Of a DNA stretch of 64,000 bases, positions 1 to 7,545 are shown one piece after another. The notes below the pieces were generated by a model. It saw nothing but the letters and a program-made list of their open reading frames with translations. It was not told the origin of the DNA and did no database searches. How positions within the stretch are numbered: the first letter of the stretch is position 1; each line of letters opens with the position of its first letter. The stretch covers positions 29,894-93,893 of the forward strand of contig JBFWUN010000013.1 in NCBI GenBank assembly GCA_050247235.1, given 5' to 3'. Made by a program: the position numbers and the translations under genes. This DNA comes from CAIKBL01 sp050247235. Its GTDB lineage: Bacteria > Pseudomonadota > Gammaproteobacteria > Ga0077536.

Positions 1-106
1 CTTCCTGGTAACGCGTGGCCGGCTTGCCCTTGCCGATGCGCGCTTCGATGTGATCGAAGGTGTGTCGCAACGGCTCGATGTTCGCGGTCTTGATGTCGAT
101 CGACAT
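1..106 (-). CDS. dmpL: Phenol hydroxylase P1 oxygenase subunit (DmpL), 5' fragment
   Basis: Only the first 35 codons lie in the window; the gene runs off the left edge. The N-terminus (MSIDIKTANIEPLRHTF, then PATRYQE) resembles DmpL/TmoE-type beta subunits of soluble diiron phenol and toluene monooxygenases, which begin with a similar SxEIKT..(D/E)P(I/L)R stretch and an ASRYQE-like motif. A GGAG ribosome-binding site sits 10 bases before the ATG. It follows dmpK by 44 bases on the same strand, the usual dmpKLMNOP order, so the oxygenase, reductase and coupling subunits should lie just outside the window. The identification rests on a short stretch plus its neighbours. Confidence 0.8.
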   Translation of the reverse strand, partial: MSIDIKTANIEPLRHTFDHIEARIGKGKPATRYQE

Positions 107-150
107 GACTTGCTTGCTCCCCGGTCGCGGCCGTTCGCCGGCCGCGTGTC

Positions 151-408
151 TCAGCGCGATTCTTCCACGCGACCGTCGCGCCACTTCGCGCGGTCGGCGT
201 CGACTATCCTGCCTTGTTCGGCGCTCAGGTGCACGACCCGCTGCGCCGCGCAGAACTCCTCGAACGCGGCGCGCGGCAGGATCATTTCCAGGTACAACGT
301 GGGATCGCCGATCGAGAACTGGAACTCGACGAATCCTCCGCGCGCCTCGCCGGTGATCCGCACGAAGCGCGTCTGCGCGTCCACCGGCACCAGGTGCTTC
401 TCCGTCAT
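151..408 (-). CDS. dmpK: Phenol hydroxylase P0 assembly subunit (DmpK)
   Basis: An 85-residue protein matching the small phenol hydroxylase subunit P0 family in length and pattern (TRFVRITGE..GFVEFQFSIGDP.LYLEMILP..AFEEFC). In characterised multicomponent phenol hydroxylases this subunit is not catalytic; it helps form active oxygenase and is the first gene of the operon. Here it is also first, directly after a sigma54-type promoter and before dmpL. A GAGGG sequence lies unusually close to the ATG, so translation initiation may be weak or use another contact. Role by family homology. Confidence 0.85.
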   Translation of the reverse strand: MTEKHLVPVDAQTRFVRITGEARGGFVEFQFSIGDPTLYLEMILPRAAFEEFCAAQRVVHLSAEQGRIVDADRAKWRDGRVEESR

Positions 409-449
409 CCCTCGTGTCCCGCGGCGGCCAGACTGACTGCTGGCACAGG

Positions 450-465
450 TGCAGAATCCATGCCA
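450..465 (-). promoter_or_regulatory. Sigma54 (-24/-12) promoter of the phenol hydroxylase operon
   Basis: On the minus strand the sequence reads TGGCAT-N5-CTGCA, with the invariant GG and GC separated exactly as in the sigma54 consensus TGGCAC-N5-TTGCA. Transcription would start near 438-440, about 30 bases before dmpK. A sigma54-dependent activator of the DmpR type is encoded immediately upstream, which fits the known control of phenol hydroxylase operons. Confidence 0.7.
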
Positions 466-561
466 CCGCGCGGCCCCGCGACGGGGCAGGGACTTACACC
501 ACGAACTTCGGTTTGCTGCATTGCATTCATCACGATATCGTCAATTTCCTGCAGTGCAGCT

Positions 562-575
562 TGATGATTTGATCA
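562..575. promoter_or_regulatory. Candidate DmpR upstream activating sequence
   Basis: TGATGATTTGATCA is a near-perfect dyad (one mismatch) resembling the TTGATCAATTGATCAA-type sites bound by DmpR/XylR activators. It lies about 100 bases upstream of the -24 element, a usual distance for sigma54 enhancers, and abuts the dmpR stop codon. No second full site was found, although these activators normally bind two. Confidence 0.45.
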
Positions 576-576
576 T

Positions 577-2220
577 TCACGTGGACGGTCTCGCCCGCTT
601 GAGACGATAGGCCAGCTGCGCACGCGTCATCCCGAGCAGGCGCGCGGCGGAACTCAGGTTGCCGCCGGCTCTCGTCACCGCCCCGGCGAGCAGGTTCGCT
701 TCGAGATCGTCGAGCGGTACCTGCTGGTGGAGCAGCGCTTCCACCAGCGGCGCCAGCCCGCCTTCCGCGGAAGCGTCGCGCGCTGCAGCCTGGGGCTGCA
801 GCGGCGTGAACAGGTTGGTCGCCTCGATCGCGCCGTTGTTCGCCGCCAGGATCACGCCGCGTTCGATGATGTTCTCCAGCTCGCGGATATTCCCTGGCCA
901 GTCGTAGCGCAGCAGCGCCTGCAACGCGTCCTGCGTGATGCCCGTGACATTCTTGTCGTGGCGCGCCGAATGCTTGTCGATGAACCGGGATACCAGCAGC
1001 GGGATGTCGCTGGCACGTTCGCGCAGCGGCGGCACGATCACGGGGTACACGTTCAGGCGGTAGAACAGGTCCGCCCGAAACCGTCCCTCCGCGACCGCTT
1101 GCTTCAGGTCCCGGTTCGTTGCGCAGATGAGCCGCACGCTGACCCGCCGCGTGGTGGTGTCGCCGATGCGCTCGAACTCGCCTTCCTGCAGTACGCGCAG
1201 CAGCTTGGCCTGCGCGCCCAGCGACAGCTCGCCGACCTCGTCCAGGAACAGCGTGCCCCCGTGCGCGCGTTCGAAGCGGCCGGGCCGGGACTGGTTGGCC
1301 CCGGTGAAGGCGCCCTTCTCCACTCCGAACAGCTCCGACTCGATCAGGTCTTCCGGGATCGCCGCACAGTTCACCGCGATGAACGCGCCCCGTGCGCGCG
1401 GGCTCTGCGCGTGGATGTGACGACCGAACATCTCCTTGCCCACACCGGTCTCGCCGAGGAGCAGCACCGTCACCTGGCTGGCGGCCGCCTTGCGCGCCAG
1501 GTCGAACGCGGCAACGAAGCTCGGCGCAGCGCCCACCAAGTCGTGCGCGCGCTGGTTCTCGGCGAGCGAGTAGCGCAGGCGTTCGATCTGGTTCTGCAGT
1601 TCGATGAGCCGGTCGGCGACGGGATCGGGCCGCAGGTACTTGATGTCGCGTTCCGCGTCGCCCCATCCGACCTCCAGCTTGCCGATGATGCGGCAGCGGC
1701 TGTCGCCCCGCGCGACGCACTCGACCTCGCGACACAGCACAGCGTGCCCGAGCAACTCCGAGCAGTAGCCGCTCGCATAGCCCACCTGCATCCAGCACGC
1801 GGGCTCGGTCTCGATGCCGAACGCGGCGGTGTGGATTGCCGCCTCGAAAGAATTCTCCCAGATGAAGTCGCCGGCGAACGTTCCCTGCTGGATGTCGATG
1901 TCGAGCGCGGCGATCCTGACGTTGACGATGCCTTCGAGCTGGTGGAGCTGGGGGCCCATCGCCAGCAGCTCGGCATCCGCCGCGTCAGGCTTGAGTCGCC
2001 GCGCGAACGCAGCATCCCGCTGACCGGACGCATAGCCCATGCGGGTGACCACCCCGCGGGCCCGATCGCGCCCGAGGGTGTCGATGAGCTCCTCGCGCAG
2101 CGACTTCATCGCTTCCGCGTGCACCAGGATCATGCGCTGGTCGTCGAGCCAGATCCCCTGCTCGCCTGCGAACCGCAGTTTCGCGGCGAGCACTCCGGAA
2201 GGACCGGCCTTGGGACGCAT
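577..2220 (-). CDS. dmpR: Sigma54-dependent aromatic-responsive activator, DmpR/XylR type
   Basis: 547 residues, close to the 560-odd of DmpR. Residues about 15-200 form the XylR-type sensor ending in a V4R domain with conserved cysteines (C142, C153, C163, C168, C176 region). The AAA+ domain has Walker A GETGVGKE (256-263), the sigma54-contact loop GAFTGA (303-308) and Walker B GGTLFLDE (321-328). A Fis-like helix-turn-helix ends the protein. Family members bind phenols directly and activate sigma54 RNA polymerase. The gene starts 9 bases after the hydrolase stop, so it appears to be the last gene of the catechol dioxygenase unit, and it sits upstream of, and in line with, dmpK rather than divergent from it. 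Effector is inferred, not shown. Confidence 0.93.
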   Translation of the reverse strand: MRPKAGPSGVLAAKLRFAGEQGIWLDDQRMILVHAEAMKSLREELIDTLGRDRARGVVTRMGYASGQRDAAFARRLKPDAADAELLAMGPQLHQLEGIVNVRIAALDIDIQQGTFAGDFIWENSFEAAIHTAAFGIETEPACWMQVGYASGYCSELLGHAVLCREVECVARGDSRCRIIGKLEVGWGDAERDIKYLRPDPVADRLIELQNQIERLRYSLAENQRAHDLVGAAPSFVAAFDLARKAAASQVTVLLLGETGVGKEMFGRHIHAQSPRARGAFIAVNCAAIPEDLIESELFGVEKGAFTGANQSRPGRFERAHGGTLFLDEVGELSLGAQAKLLRVLQEGEFERIGDTTTRRVSVRLICATNRDLKQAVAEGRFRADLFYRLNVYPVIVPPLRERASDIPLLVSRFIDKHSARHDKNVTGITQDALQALLRYDWPGNIRELENIIERGVILAANNGAIEATNLFTPLQPQAAARDASAEGGLAPLVEALLHQQVPLDDLEANLLAGAVTRAGGNLSSAARLLGMTRAQLAYRLKRARPST

Positions 2221-2229
2221 GCGGATGCT

Positions 2230-3087
2230 TCAGTCTGCCGCGGCGAAGAAGTTGGCGACCAGCTCGTTGAAACGCGCGGCGTGCTCAATCTGCGTCCAGT
2301 GTCCGCAGCGACCGAACACGTGCAGCTCGGCGCGCGGGATCAGCTCGAACAGCCGCAGCGTACTGGCGAGCGGGACCACCCGGTCCTCGCGGCCGTGCAC
2401 CAGCAACGTCGGCTGGGCCAGCGCGCGCAGCGCCGCGTCCGGGGTCGCGAGCGCATCGATCCAGCGCTGGCGCGGCGCCGGGAACATGCGGCTGAATGAT
2501 TCCTGGAAGCCGGGACGGATGCTCGCCTCGTAGCGCAGCCGGGCGAGGTCGTCGGTAACCAGCGCGCGATCGAACGCGAAGATGTCCAGCAGCTGCCGCA
2601 TGTTCTCGAGCGACGGCGTGTAACCCCACGCCGCGTCGAGCCCCGGCGTCAGCTCGAAGTGCGTACCGGCGCTGCCCATCAGGACCAGGCGTCTCACGCG
2701 CGCCGGTGCGGCGCTCGCCAGCGCCAGCGCCAGCGCGCCGCCAAACGAGTTGCCGACGACATCGACACGCGGAAGATCCAGCGCGTCGAGGAAACCGAGC
2801 GCGTGCCGCAACCAGAAATCCCGCGTGTACTGTGCGTCCGCGGGGCGATCCGTGAACCCGAAGCCGACGATGTCCGGGGCAATCACGCGCCGGTTACCGG
2901 CGAGCGCCGGCAGCGTCAGGCGCCAGTTCGCGAATGCGCTGACCCCGGCCCCCGATCCGTGCAGCAGCAGGACCGGGCAGGTGCCGGTATCACCGCGCGC
3001 CGGCGCGTCGCGTGGTCCGACGTCGTGGTAGTTGGTGCGAATGCCGGCGGCGACGATCGAACTGGCAATCTCGGGGTTGGCGTTCAT
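2230..3087 (-). CDS. dmpD: 2-hydroxymuconic semialdehyde hydrolase (DmpD/XylF)
   Basis: Alpha/beta hydrolase of 285 residues, hydrolysing the catechol ring-fission product (or its methyl derivative) to 2-oxopent-4-enoate and formate or acetate. Visible features are the HGSGAGVSAFANWR oxyanion region (43-56), nucleophile Ser114 in GNSFGG, Asp235 in GREDRVVP and His263 in GHWTQIEH. The reading frame is open up to 3117, but the ATG at 3087 has a GGAG upstream and gives the family length, so it is preferred. It lies between the SnoaL-like gene and dmpR in one leftward unit. Substrate is assigned from close motif similarity and context. Confidence 0.9.
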   Translation of the reverse strand: MNANPEIASSIVAAGIRTNYHDVGPRDAPARGDTGTCPVLLLHGSGAGVSAFANWRLTLPALAGNRRVIAPDIVGFGFTDRPADAQYTRDFWLRHALGFLDALDLPRVDVVGNSFGGALALALASAAPARVRRLVLMGSAGTHFELTPGLDAAWGYTPSLENMRQLLDIFAFDRALVTDDLARLRYEASIRPGFQESFSRMFPAPRQRWIDALATPDAALRALAQPTLLVHGREDRVVPLASTLRLFELIPRAELHVFGRCGHWTQIEHAARFNELVANFFAAAD

Positions 3088-3134
3088 GGGCGGAAAATCT
3101 CCGGATGCAGGAGTCATCGGGCGCGGCGCCCGCT

Positions 3135-3578
3135 TCAGGGCGGCGAGAGCGGATAGCCGAGCTCGCCGTACGGATACTCAGCGATTTCGTGCCGCGTCGC
3201 GCCGGCCTGCGCCGGGCAGGCGTAATAGGCACGGATCTCGCTGATCAGTCCGCTGTCGTCGAAACGATACCACTCGTCACCGCGCAGCAGCGCGCCGATC
3301 TTCGGCTTGAAGTGGGTCCATTCGATCACCGCCTGGCGACGCGCGGCGTCTCCGATGAAACTGTCCACCGTCCACGACGAGCCCCACTCCCGCACGCAGC
3401 GGCACCAGCAGTCCGCGATCGCCGCCGCGCCGCGCAGCGCACCGAAGGGCGTCCCTGCCGGAAAGTAGTGCACGGCGTCCGGCGTGAAAAACGCGATCAG
3501 GCCGGCACGGTCGGCCGTATTGCAGGCCGCGAAGTAGGCGCGGATCCGCGCTTCCATCTCGGCGAGGTCGAGGCTCAC
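3135..3578 (-). CDS. SnoaL/NTF2-like protein in the catechol dioxygenase operon
   Basis: A 147-residue small cone-fold (SnoaL/nuclear transport factor 2-like) protein: an N-terminal helix (MEARIRAYFAACNTADRAGLIAFF), an acidic VHYFPAGTPFG loop and a C-terminal sheet. It starts at GTG one base after the dioxygenase stop, so translation is probably coupled. Family members act as isomerases, cyclases, dehydratases or mere binding proteins, so the function here is open. Its position between catechol dioxygenase and the ring-fission hydrolase suggests action on, or protection from, a meta-cleavage intermediate; that is inference. An internal ATG (codon 8) is an alternative start. Confidence 0.8.
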   Translation of the reverse strand: MSLDLAEMEARIRAYFAACNTADRAGLIAFFTPDAVHYFPAGTPFGALRGAAAIADCWCRCVREWGSSWTVDSFIGDAARRQAVIEWTHFKPKIGALLRGDEWYRFDDSGLISEIRAYYACPAQAGATRHEIAEYPYGELGYPLSPP

Positions 3579-3579
3579 G

Positions 3580-4509
3580 TCAGGTCACGACTTCGAAGAA
3601 CGACTGCCGCGGCGTGTTGTCGATCGCGAACGCGGCGTGGCCGAGCTGCGTGGTGTCCCACGTCAGGTGCGGCCGGTCGGGGTAATGGATGTAGCCGCCC
3701 GAGAACACCTCGTTGCGGTTGCCGGAGGGATCGTAGAAGTAGATGGTCGCGCCGCGGGTGATCCCGTGCCGCGTGGGGCCGACTTCAACGGAGATGTTGT
3801 GCTTTCCCATGATGTCCCCGGCGTGGTAGACGTCCTGCACCGAGTCCAGGAAGAACGACACGTGGTGGAAACGGCCGGGTTCCGGATTCATCACGAACGC
3901 GATGTCGTGCGGCTTGTTGGAGCAGCAGAGGAAGGTGCCGAGCTGCATGCCGCTGTCGTTGTCGAGCAGTTCCTCGCCCAGGTCGAAATCGAGCACGTCC
4001 ATGAAGAACCTGGTGGTGTCGCTGACGTTCGGGCCCGCCAGCAGTACGTGGTCGAGCCGCGTCGGCCCCATCCCGCGGATGACCCCGTCGTCCGGGAGCA
4101 CGCCGGGATTGCGCGTCGGCAGCGTGTTGCCGATGCGATCCTTGTCGGCGTAGAGCTGCATCACGTGCCCGCCGGGCAGCTGGAACTGAAGACGCCGGCC
4201 GCTGCGCGGGTAGGTGCCGGCGGGAATGCGTTCCACCGGGATCCCGTAATCGCGGATCCGCTGTTCCAGCGACGTCAGCGTTGCATCGTCGAACACCTTG
4301 AACGCGAAGTAGTCCAGCCCGGCGCGATCGGCCTCGCGGAGCACGAGGCTGTGATGATCGTGTTCGTCCCACGCCTTGAAGTACCGGCGACCCGGTTCCT
4401 GCAGCACCTCGGTCAACCCGATGTGACGCCCGTAATGAATCGCCGCGGTCTCCAGGTCCAGCACCCGGATCGCGACTTCACCGACTCGCAGCACGCCTCG
4501 TATCGCCAT
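3580..4509 (-). CDS. dmpB: Catechol 2,3-dioxygenase (extradiol, XylE/DmpB type)
   Basis: 309 residues, two vicinal-oxygen-chelate domains, the size of XylE (307). The iron ligands are visible as His154 (RLDHVLL), His216 (GRFHHVSF) and Glu267 (GNRNEVF); the active-site helpers His201, His248 and Tyr257 align with XylE His199, His246 and Tyr255. The enzyme opens catechol between C2 and C3 to 2-hydroxymuconic semialdehyde. The ATG at 4509 is chosen because a GAGG lies 6 bases upstream and the protein matches from that Met; the frame extends to 4566 but would enter the operator region. It is the first gene of the unit dioxygenase-SnoaL-hydrolase-dmpR. Confidence 0.95.
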   Translation of the reverse strand: MAIRGVLRVGEVAIRVLDLETAAIHYGRHIGLTEVLQEPGRRYFKAWDEHDHHSLVLREADRAGLDYFAFKVFDDATLTSLEQRIRDYGIPVERIPAGTYPRSGRRLQFQLPGGHVMQLYADKDRIGNTLPTRNPGVLPDDGVIRGMGPTRLDHVLLAGPNVSDTTRFFMDVLDFDLGEELLDNDSGMQLGTFLCCSNKPHDIAFVMNPEPGRFHHVSFFLDSVQDVYHAGDIMGKHNISVEVGPTRHGITRGATIYFYDPSGNRNEVFSGGYIHYPDRPHLTWDTTQLGHAAFAIDNTPRQSFFEVVT

Positions 4510-4566
4510 GGGAACCTCGCAGGATTGAACCCCGGAAGGGAGGGTCGGGGCATGATACCCCTCCAC

Positions 4567-4600
4567 AAATATCGACGATAGATTTTTTTATCGATATTTT
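4567..4600. promoter_or_regulatory. Paired AT-rich palindromic operators between dioxygenase and tautomerase
   Basis: Two related sites lie in the divergent promoter region. The first (4567-4580) contains the odd-centred dyad TATCGACGATA. The second (4589-4600) reads TATCGATATTTT and shares its core with a perfect palindrome at 13530-13545 next to the GntR-family gene. In a very GC-rich genome these AT-rich blocks stand out. On the minus strand the second site falls just after a TTGACC -35-like hexamer (4603-4608), a position where a bound repressor would block the dioxygenase promoter. Confidence 0.6.
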
Positions 4601-4654
4601 CTGGTCAATCGTTAGACTCGACCGCACGTTGAAACGCCGCTGAAGGAGAACCCG

Positions 4655-4933
4655 ATGCCGTTGGTCCAGATCACGATCCTGCAAGGTCGCCCCACCGCCC
4701 AGAAACACCGCCTGCTGCGGGAAATCACCGCGGTGATGTCGGACGTGCTGGGTTCGCCGAAGGAACGCATCCGCGTCTGCATCAACGAAGTCCATCCCGA
4801 CTGCTGGGGCATCGCCGGCGAACCCGCGAGCCAGGTCCGGGCAACGGAAATCAAGGCGCGCGCGGCCGCGGCGCGCAAGCAGTCCGCGCGCCAGCCCGCG
4901 ACAAAACCGGCCCGGCGAGGGCGTTCCGCGTAG
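4655..4933 (+). CDS. dmpI: 4-oxalocrotonate tautomerase-family protein with basic C-terminal tail
   Basis: The first 62 residues match the 4-oxalocrotonate tautomerase family: after Met removal the protein starts with catalytic Pro, and Arg12 (LQGRP), Arg40 (RIRVCINE) and an aromatic residue in the WGIAGE segment align with Arg11, Arg39 and Phe50 of the classic enzyme, here Trp for Phe. The enzyme ketonises 2-hydroxymuconate to 2-oxo-3-hexenedioate. At 92 residues it carries about 30 extra residues rich in Lys, Arg and Ala that the 62-residue enzymes lack. An AAGGAG lies 8 bases upstream. It is divergent from the dioxygenase and shares its operator region. Confidence 0.85.
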   Translation: MPLVQITILQGRPTAQKHRLLREITAVMSDVLGSPKERIRVCINEVHPDCWGIAGEPASQVRATEIKARAAAARKQSARQPATKPARRGRSA

Positions 4934-5038
4934 GGCATCCCGGCGGCACGCGGGCGCGCGCGGCCGTGCGCTGTCGCGGTGATGCGCTGCGCCGGGTGCG
5001 CGGGTGCACGGCCGCATGACGGCCGGCGCGCAGGTTCC

Positions 5039-5815
5039 TCAGGGCAGACCCTTGCGGCGCCCGGCATCGAGCATCAGGGTCGAACCGGTCATCGCGCTTG
5101 CTTCGGGTGCCAGCAGCATCGTCACCGCCCAGGTCACCTGTTCCAGCGTGGTGAAAGTGCGCAGCGACGATTCCGCGCGCATCTCGTCGAGGATCGTGTC
5201 CACCGGCACCCCGCGTCGTGCCGCGCGCTCGCGCGCGATGCCGTGGAGACGCGCGGTGTCCGCCGGCCCCGGCGCAATCACGTGCGCGGTGATGCCACGT
5301 TCGCCGTAGGCAAGACTGAGCTGACGCACGAGGTTGGGCAGCGCGGCGTTCGCGACACCGGCGGTGGCGTGGTAGGCCACCGGTTCAAACCCGTAGTGCC
5401 CGCCCACCGCGACGAGCCGCGAACCCGCGCGCAGCCAGCCGTCCACCGCGCGCACCAGTCGCAGCATCCCGGTGATCTTGATCGCGACGGCCGCTTCCAG
5501 CGCGGTGGTCGGCGCATCGAGGATGCCGCCGGCCACCGGCACGCCCGCGCAGTTCAGCGCCATGCGCACGGGCGCGTCGAGGCAGGCACCGATCTGTGCG
5601 ATCGACTCGTCCCGGGAGATGTCCGCCGCGCAGGTCACGAGACCCGGCAGCGATTCGGCGAGCGATGCCAGGGCAGCTTGCGATCTCCCGACGGCGACCA
5701 CGCCGAGTCCCGCCGCCTGCAACGCACGGCAGAGCGCGCTGCCCATGTTGCCGGCCGCGCCCACCACGACGGCGAGCTGGCGATCCGGTCCGGCGGCGTC
5801 GCTTTGCGCTGTCAT
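5039..5815 (-). CDS. Atypical short-chain dehydrogenase/reductase lacking the catalytic lysine
   Basis: 258 residues with a Rossmann N-terminus (VVVGAAGNMGSALC, 17-29), a modified NAG motif (NCAG, 88-91) and an SDR-like C-terminus (APGPADT at 181-187). The usual Ser-Tyr-Lys triad is incomplete: Tyr148 is present, but position 152 is Ala instead of Lys and the Ser position falls in VGGHYG. It may bind a dinucleotide without being a normal dehydrogenase, or use another mechanism. It is the last gene of the long leftward meta-pathway unit, just after the AOR-family gene. The upstream ORF extension into AOR is disregarded. No substrate can be named. Confidence 0.8.
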   Translation of the reverse strand: MTAQSDAAGPDRQLAVVVGAAGNMGSALCRALQAAGLGVVAVGRSQAALASLAESLPGLVTCAADISRDESIAQIGACLDAPVRMALNCAGVPVAGGILDAPTTALEAAVAIKITGMLRLVRAVDGWLRAGSRLVAVGGHYGFEPVAYHATAGVANAALPNLVRQLSLAYGERGITAHVIAPGPADTARLHGIARERAARRGVPVDTILDEMRAESSLRTFTTLEQVTWAVTMLLAPEASAMTGSTLMLDAGRRKGLP

Positions 5816-5823
5816 CGGCACAC

Positions 5824-7545
5824 TCACGCGGCAGTGCGCCGCCACCACGCGGCGATCGCACGATTGACCTCCGCCGCATGGAAACGCGCGGTGCGCCCGG
5901 TGGGCGGCAGCGCCTCGTCGTAGAAGAACGCCGGCAGCTCGTCGTCGACCTCGGTGAAGCCGGCCGCGGCGTTGAACGCGGCCTCGAGCCGCAAGGTTTC
6001 CCGTCCCAGCCGCACGAAGAAATCGGGATCGAGCGCCGTGCCGTGCGCATCGTTGAGGGCGTCCACCATCATCTGCAGGTTCGTGTTGGTGACCGAGCGG
6101 CCGAACACGCACAGCCCGAGCGAGTCGGCCGCTGCACACATTACCTGGGTGTCCATGCTGACCCCCACGAGTTCCTCGAGGTCCTTGCCCTGGCAGTCGT
6201 ACTTCGGTGCGTTGCCGGTGGTGTGATCGGCGCCCTGCGCCGTGACCATCATCGAGATCCCCGTCACCTCGATGACCCGGGGATCGTACGCGCTGATCGC
6301 CTGCTTCTTGATCACCGGCGTCCGGTGCACGCCGTAATGCACCCCCACCCGCGCAGTGCCCTGCGCCCACAGCCGGCCATTCGGCGTGCCCGCCCGGATC
6401 TCGTCCAGCACGGAGCGCAGGAACGGCATGTCGCCGAACGGTGCGAGACCGGCGTCGAGCAGTACTCCCATCATCGCGCCGGTCTCGATCGTGTCGATGC
6501 CGAGATCGTTGGCGTGGAAGTTGAGCTCGGCCAGGTCGTCCGGATCGGTCAGTCCGCAGTTGGTGCCCATCAGTCCGAGCGTTTCGTACTCGACCGGCGA
6601 GACGATTTCGCGGCCCTCGCGGTCGACGTACACGTTACTGCACTCGATCATGCAGCCGGGCATGCAGGCATGCGCGGTCTGCCCGCCACGCGCGAGGTTC
6701 TGCATCCGGATGTGGTCGCCGCCCATTTTCAGCACCTCGCGGGTGGTGTCGACGATGCGACCCGAGGTGAAATTATTGACGGGCAGCGCGCCAATCAGGT
6801 TGGTGTAATCCGCCATCGCCGCGGTGCCGTAGTCACGGTACATGTTGATGGCCTCGTCCGCGCGGATCAGCTGGCCGTAGCGCTTCACACCCTGCAGCAC
6901 CTTCTTGCGATCGCGGAACTCCGGCATGCGATCGAAATCCGCGACGATCGCCTTGACCTTCTTCACCCCCATCACGGCACCCACCCCGCCGCGCGCGGCG
7001 AGTCGCGCCGGGCGATCGTCGGTGTCGCTGAATGCGATGCCCGCGAGCAGTCCGCCGTATTCACCCACCGGACCGCAGATCGCGAGGCTGACCTTCTTGC
7101 CGTACTTCGCATGCAGCAGCGCGGCACATTCGAAGTTCGCCTTGCCGAGAAACGGCGCGGCCGACTCGAATTCGATGCCGCCGTCCTTGCGCAGATGGAT
7201 CACGACCCAATCATCGGCCGCGCCATGCAAGGTGAATCCGGCAATCGACAGATGGCCCATCGCAAGCCCGAAAGAACCGCCGGCGTTGGCCTCCTTGATG
7301 CCGCCGGTCAGCGGGCTCTTGCAGCCGACGCTGGTGCGGTTGGCATTCGACCAGTTGGTTCCCGCCAACGGACCGGCCGAGAAGATGAGCGGGTTCTCGC
7401 CGGACAGCGGATCGCAGGTGGCGGCCCCGAGATCAGTCAGGGTGCGCGCGATGAAGTAGCGTCCGGCCCTGGCGATCTGCTCGCCGTCGAAAGTCTCGGC
7501 GCGGATGGTGCGGGTCGGGAGATCGATGTGCAGGTACTTGCGCAT
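5824..7545 (-). CDS. Aldehyde:ferredoxin oxidoreductase family (tungstopterin/Fe-S) protein
   Basis: 573 residues spanning the AOR fold. The N-terminal cofactor-binding domain shows SNANRTSVGCKSPLTGG (66-82) and GGVGAVMG (186-193). A likely [4Fe-4S] site comprises Cys294, Cys298, Cys302 (HACMPGCMIEC) and Cys479; the first spacing is C-x3-C, not the C-x2-C of Pyrococcus AOR. GADHTTGN (438-445) is typical of the pterin region. Family enzymes oxidise aldehydes to acids with ferredoxin and hold W or Mo. The ATG at 7545 has GAGGA 6 bases upstream. An oxygen-sensitive enzyme class inside an oxygenase pathway is odd; no ferredoxin or NAD-linked partner subunit is adjacent. Candidate substrates are pathway aldehydes, but this is inference. 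Confidence 0.88.
   Translation of the reverse strand: MRKYLHIDLPTRTIRAETFDGEQIARAGRYFIARTLTDLGAATCDPLSGENPLIFSAGPLAGTNWSNANRTSVGCKSPLTGGIKEANAGGSFGLAMGHLSIAGFTLHGAADDWVVIHLRKDGGIEFESAAPFLGKANFECAALLHAKYGKKVSLAICGPVGEYGGLLAGIAFSDTDDRPARLAARGGVGAVMGVKKVKAIVADFDRMPEFRDRKKVLQGVKRYGQLIRADEAINMYRDYGTAAMADYTNLIGALPVNNFTSGRIVDTTREVLKMGGDHIRMQNLARGGQTAHACMPGCMIECSNVYVDREGREIVSPVEYETLGLMGTNCGLTDPDDLAELNFHANDLGIDTIETGAMMGVLLDAGLAPFGDMPFLRSVLDEIRAGTPNGRLWAQGTARVGVHYGVHRTPVIKKQAISAYDPRVIEVTGISMMVTAQGADHTTGNAPKYDCQGKDLEELVGVSMDTQVMCAAADSLGLCVFGRSVTNTNLQMMVDALNDAHGTALDPDFFVRLGRETLRLEAAFNAAAGFTEVDDELPAFFYDEALPPTGRTARFHAAEVNRAIAAWWRRTAA

Noticed and set aside
530..1798. Long minus-strand reading frame of over 400 codons across dmpR
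   Set aside because: Shadow of dmpR in another frame: extreme Arg/Ala/Gly composition, no domain, while the dmpR frame has all sigma54-activator motifs.
4510..4566. Upstream extension of catechol dioxygenase to an ATG at 4566
   Set aside because: It adds 19 residues absent from the family and places the start at the edge of the operator; the ATG at 4509 has a proper ribosome-binding site.
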